Below, in pieces: positions 12,755 through 15,604 of a stretch of DNA of 15,604 bases (positions within the stretch are counted from its first letter, which is position 1; each line of letters opens with the position of its first letter). The DNA is taken from positions 1-15,604 of the forward strand of contig JAQVZT010000026.1 of NCBI GenBank assembly GCA_028708055.1. Reading direction: 5' to 3'. Origin of the DNA: Methanothrix sp. (GTDB lineage Archaea > Halobacteriota > Methanosarcinia > Methanotrichales > Methanotrichaceae). The position numbers and the translations under genes were made by a program. Below the pieces are notes generated by a model, which saw only the letters and a list, made by a program, of their open reading frames with translations, searched no databases and had not been told where the DNA came from.

Positions 12755-13147
12755 ATGAAGGACGTAGGATTGCTTATACTGGGGCATGGTTCAACCCTGC
12801 CTTACAATAGAGAGCTCGTGGAATCGCTCGCCCAGATGGTCGGTAAGACACACCCCGGGCCGGTAAGGACTGCTTATCTCAATATGAACCAGCCCACTAT
12901 TCCGGAGGGGCTTAAGAGCTTTGCTGGAACCAATGTATCCAAGATCGTAGCTCTGCCTCTCTTCCTGGCCCACGGGGTGCATACCCGCCAGGATATTCCC
13001 CAGGAGATTGGCATAGACCCGCAGAAGCGCAGAGGCATTTTGAAGATTGGCGGCAAAGATGTGGAGGTAATTTGCGCGGAGCCTTTGGGCGTGGACGAAT
13101 GCATTGCAGCACTGGCTTACAGAAGGGCGGCAGAGGCTCTAAAGTAG
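12755..13147 (+). CDS. cfbA: Sirohydrochlorin nickelochelatase
   Basis: A 130-residue small class II chelatase of the CbiX-short type, about half the length of bacterial CbiX. It inserts nickel into sirohydrochlorin, the first dedicated step of coenzyme F430 synthesis, and such enzymes can also insert cobalt for cobamides. The metal-binding and catalytic histidines are visible: His11 in LILGHGS, and His73 and His76 in LFLAHGVHTRQDIP. There is no histidine-rich insert of the Methanocaldococcus type. The frame opens further upstream (12659), but homology starts at ATG 12755, supported by the TATA box spacing. It is first in the operon, and its last 49 nt overlap the predicted cfbE start. Confidence 0.95.
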   Translation: MKDVGLLILGHGSTLPYNRELVESLAQMVGKTHPGPVRTAYLNMNQPTIPEGLKSFAGTNVSKIVALPLFLAHGVHTRQDIPQEIGIDPQKRRGILKIGGKDVEVICAEPLGVDECIAALAYRRAAEALK

Positions 13148-14355
13148 CCATACTGGACAGCATTCACGGCGCAGCGATAATCGCTCGCCTGATGGTTGAA
13201 TCCGGCCTGACGGCGGAAGCGTTCGAAGTATATCACAGCATTCCCGATCTGTCGGGCTTCGACCTGGTGGCAGCACCCGTCCACCTTGCCCCAGGAAACC
13301 CCGCCCTGTCCCTGGCCAGGAAAGGAAAAAAGAGAATCATCACCCATCATCAGGCGGTGGGGAAGCTGCTGGCCGGAAGAGCGGGCCCATCGATGGAGGT
13401 CTTCGAGGTTACTGGAACGCACAGCAAGACATCCACTGCCCTCTTGCTGGCCATGATCCTTTCCTGGGAGAAGAAGGCCCTCACTCAAACTACTCGCGGC
13501 CTGGAGATCTGGGAGGACGGGAAAGCCCGTCTTCTGGAAAAAGGCCTTTCCATCACTCCCGGCAATGTGATTCGCGCCGCAGAAGTCGCACAGGCCATTG
13601 GGGCAGATGCCCTGGTCTGTGAGATCTCTCTGGGTGGCACGGGCCTTGCCGACTATGGAATTATAACCAGTCTCTCCGGGGATTATCCCATTGCCGGAGG
13701 CAGCAAATGGGCCAGCACCGCTAAACTGCAGATGCTCTCTCTTGCTAAAAAGGGTGCGAAGATCCTGGCCAATGCCGAGGCCCGGCTGTCGCCGGACGTA
13801 TCATTTGCCAGAGGAGGCCGGGTCTTTGCCCTGCCCGATGCCCTGATCTTTGGAAGGGATGAGGTCCCTCTAGATTTGGGCCAGGATCTTGATTTTCAGG
13901 GCTATGAGACGGCTCTTGCCGCCGCGGCGGCAGCGGCTGATCAGGCGGGTGTCCCAAGGAGCCGGATCGCTGCTGCCCTCTCCGGCTTTGACGGTTTTTC
14001 CGGGAGAATGAAGATCAAGCATCTGCCCGATCAGACGATTTATGACAATTCCAACTCCGGCCTGAAAGTAAGGGATGTGCAGAGGGCGCTTGACCGGGCG
14101 TCGGGCAGCGACCTGGTGGCAGTGGTGGGAGAGGATAGCCAGACCGTATGCGAGGGCATGAACATCCCCGCTCTCTCCGACCTGCTGCGCAAGAGGAGAA
14201 ACGAGATTGCAGAGCTGATACTGGTCGGCGAAAGGCTTGTTCCCCTGGCAGAGGAGCTGGGGGCAGCCACCGCTCGAAATCTGCAGCAAGGGCTGGAAAT
14301 AGCTCAGAAGGAGAGCCCGAAGAGGCTGCTTTCCTGCGTAAAATGCTTTAGGTGA
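13099..14355 (+). CDS. cfbE: Coenzyme F430 synthetase (Mur-ligase-like)
   Basis: About 418 residues. CfbE performs the ATP-driven last step, closing the six-membered carbocyclic ring of seco-F430 to give F430. The Mur-ligase ATP loop is GTHSKTST (about 106-113), followed by ITPGNVIRAAEVA, CEISLGGTGLADYGIITS, a central NAEARLSPD and the late IYDNSNSGLKVRDV region with the ligase-type tail. The clear family N-terminus is KVAILDSIHGAAI, but no ATG, GTG or TTG lies at that point. The nearest in-frame start is ATG 13099, 14 codons earlier, inside cfbA. TTG 13072 is another option. The reading through this overlap is therefore the uncertain part. The stop is 5 nt before the cfbD ATG, so translation of the two is probably coupled. 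Confidence 0.93.
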   Translation: MHCSTGLQKGGRGSKVAILDSIHGAAIIARLMVESGLTAEAFEVYHSIPDLSGFDLVAAPVHLAPGNPALSLARKGKKRIITHHQAVGKLLAGRAGPSMEVFEVTGTHSKTSTALLLAMILSWEKKALTQTTRGLEIWEDGKARLLEKGLSITPGNVIRAAEVAQAIGADALVCEISLGGTGLADYGIITSLSGDYPIAGGSKWASTAKLQMLSLAKKGAKILANAEARLSPDVSFARGGRVFALPDALIFGRDEVPLDLGQDLDFQGYETALAAAAAAADQAGVPRSRIAAALSGFDGFSGRMKIKHLPDQTIYDNSNSGLKVRDVQRALDRASGSDLVAVVGEDSQTVCEGMNIPALSDLLRKRRNEIAELILVGERLVPLAEELGAATARNLQQGLEIAQKESPKRLLSCVKCFR

Positions 14356-14360
14356 TACAA

Positions 14361-15485
14361 ATGGCAAGCGAAGTGCAAAAAGCAAATGAAATGCAGAACT
14401 TGACGATACTTCATCCCAGGCCAAGCTCGATAGTTGCCGCTCTATACACCCTGCGTGACCTCGGCGTCGAGGTGGTGATATTGCATGGCCCGAGCGGCTG
14501 CTGCTTCAAGCATGCCCGCCTCCTGGAGGAGGACGGGGTGCGGGTTCTCACCACCGCCCTGGACGAAGCAGGATTCGTATTCGGTGGACAGCGGCCTCTT
14601 ACAGCGATTTTGAAGAAGGCAAACGAGCTATTCCATCCAAAACTCATGGCCATCTCAGGGACATGCAGCAGCATGATCATCGGAGATGATCTGCATCAGG
14701 CCGTCCAAGATGCCGAACTGGATATACCCGTCCTGGAGGTTGAGGTTCATGCCGGATACAGGGACAACACCAAAGGCGTGATCCTCACCCTGGAGGCGGC
14801 AAGAGACAAGGGCATCATCGATGAAAAAGAGCTTGCCAGACAGAAGATCTTGCTCGAAAGAGCGACCCTTGTGGAGAAGCTTCACGGAGCGGCGAGCAGC
14901 GAGTACCTGGCTCCGGAGCGGGGCGATCTAAAATACGAAGCAGCATCCAGGCTTCTGGAGCTTATTCGCCAGGGAAAGAGGGGCCTGAACATCCTCAATG
15001 CCAAGAAGGAGACCGCCTACATGTTCGCAGACATCACCGCTGCCGTGGCTGAGGTCGCCGGAGATCAGGTGGATACCCTTGCCAACCTGGACGACCGGGT
15101 GGGCCTGCCCAAGGTGAGGGGAGATGCAGCCAACGTCGCCCGAGACCTCGCGCAGAGGAAGGTGAACTTCCAGCTCATCGGCGGACTGGATGAGTATCCG
15201 GTGACGGGCGACGCCGTTCAGAAGATGATCGAAGATAAGCACTATGACTTTGCCGTGATCTCGGGAGTTCCTCATGCCCTGCCGATACCGGCTCTGAAGG
15301 GCCTGGAGGTATTCTCAATCACCAATGGGCCGCGCCAGGTCAAGCCTCTGCGCAATTTGGGCCACCAGCATGTCACAGTGGAGCTGGACCTTCATCCCAA
15401 GACCATGGGCGTGAAGAGCCTGGTAGAATCGGAGTTTGGTGCCACATTAAGGGCGCTGAATAAAAGCAAAGCTACCGTAGGCTAA
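14361..15485 (+). CDS. cfbD: Ni-sirohydrochlorin a,c-diamide reductive cyclase, catalytic subunit
   Basis: A 374-residue NifD/BchN-like protein. With the NifH-like reductase CfbC it reduces Ni-sirohydrochlorin a,c-diamide and forms the lactam ring of seco-F430. Candidate cluster ligands are Cys47 and/or Cys48 in HGPSGCCFKHARLL and Cys102 in ISGTCSSMIIGDD, the same two regions that hold the [4Fe-4S] cluster in nitrogenase-like reductases. Further family features are the VEVHAGYRDN and GGLDEYPVTGDA regions. I start at ATG 14361, where AGGTGA lies 6 nt before it; the GTG at 14352 lies inside the cfbE end and lacks such a site. The genes for CfbC and the amidase CfbB are not in this operon as far as the window shows. 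Confidence 0.95.
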   Translation: MASEVQKANEMQNLTILHPRPSSIVAALYTLRDLGVEVVILHGPSGCCFKHARLLEEDGVRVLTTALDEAGFVFGGQRPLTAILKKANELFHPKLMAISGTCSSMIIGDDLHQAVQDAELDIPVLEVEVHAGYRDNTKGVILTLEAARDKGIIDEKELARQKILLERATLVEKLHGAASSEYLAPERGDLKYEAASRLLELIRQGKRGLNILNAKKETAYMFADITAAVAEVAGDQVDTLANLDDRVGLPKVRGDAANVARDLAQRKVNFQLIGGLDEYPVTGDAVQKMIEDKHYDFAVISGVPHALPIPALKGLEVFSITNGPRQVKPLRNLGHQHVTVELDLHPKTMGVKSLVESEFGATLRALNKSKATVG

Positions 15486-15509
15486 AAGGAATATGCTCGA
15501 AAATAGCCC

Positions 15510-15530
15510 AAAAATTTTTTAGACTTTTTT
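15510..15530. terminator. T-tract terminator after cfbD, convergent with secE
   Basis: Two T6 runs (15515-15520 and 15525-15530) follow the cfbD stop on the plus strand. An A5 run (15510-15514) gives a T5 run for the opposing secE transcript. Runs of T are the archaeal termination signal. Confidence 0.55.
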
Positions 15531-15604
15531 CAGAAGGCTTTGGGCAGTTCCGTGAGCAAGGCGTATATGACAAAGCCAATGGTGCCGATAATGCCAATGC
15601 CGGC
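15530..15604 (-). CDS. secE: Preprotein translocase subunit SecE (Sec61 gamma), C-terminal end only
   Basis: The frame entering from the right edge encodes 24 residues, AGIGIIGTIGFVIYALLTEL followed by PKAF and a TGA stop at 15532-15530. This is the single membrane helix and short tail typical of archaeal SecE, which clamps the SecY channel. The length and Gly/Ile pattern fit, but the diagnostic N-terminal part is outside the window, so another small membrane protein is possible. It converges on cfbD. Confidence 0.7.
   Translation of the reverse strand, partial: AGIGIIGTIGFVIYALLTELPKAF

Noticed and set aside
14352..14360. GTG 14352 as cfbD start
   Set aside because: It lies inside the cfbE stop region without a ribosome-binding site; ATG 14361 has AGGTGA at good spacing.

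Overview
The window looks like chromosome of a methanogenic archaeon, most likely of the Methanothrix (Methanosaeta) / Methanosarcinales kind. It carries three coenzyme F430 genes (cfbA, cfbE, cfbD), a homoaconitase-like small subunit and a homoisocitrate-dehydrogenase-like enzyme of coenzyme B synthesis, the archaeal lipid enzyme GGGP synthase, ribosomal protein L40e, an iron-sulfur flavoprotein next to an archaeoflavoprotein, PKD-domain secreted proteins, and archaeal TATA boxes. The genus is an inference; the methanogen assignment is strong.

Layout. (1) 1-1369, minus strand: tRNA-Ser(CGA), ribosomal protein L40e, GGGP synthase and the N-terminal part of a Xaa-Pro peptidase, tightly packed and probably co-transcribed. 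The tRNA was found by folding the sequence by eye. It has no intron at the usual 37/38 site but appears to be broken by two non-canonical introns, one in the D-arm and one in the T-loop at 59/60. (2) 1452-2696, plus: a malic enzyme that appears to share a TATA region with the tRNA. (3) 2776-8174, minus: a secreted papain-like protease with an SdrD-type N-terminal domain and two PKD domains; a possible tiny basic ORF on the plus strand; then a two-gene, AT-rich cassette of a secreted beta-helix protein and a glycosylated-looking multi-pass membrane protein. (4) 8264-10517, minus: a three-gene operon of a homoaconitase-type small subunit (aksE/leuD), a gene of unknown function, and a homoisocitrate/isopropylmalate dehydrogenase (aksF/leuB), joined by overlapping start and stop codons. 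(5) 10518-10860: a gene-free regulatory region with a perfect 11-bp inverted repeat and repeated TTATCCAG words. (6) 10861-12314, plus: a small helical protein, iron-sulfur flavoprotein (Isf) and archaeoflavoprotein AfpA, a redox module. (7) 12306-12635, minus: a small secreted protein resembling one S-layer-type domain. (8) 12755-15485, plus: cfbA-cfbE-cfbD. (9) 15530-15604, minus: the last 24 codons of secE.

Taken together, the window holds parts of the pathways for two cofactors of methyl-coenzyme M reductase: coenzyme B (region 4) and F430 (region 8). A ferredoxin-linked flavoprotein pair lies between them. The most unusual observation is the doubly interrupted tRNA-Ser. The best candidates for new biology after it are the unknown gene locked between the coenzyme B genes, and the putative operator in front of the Isf/AfpA module.
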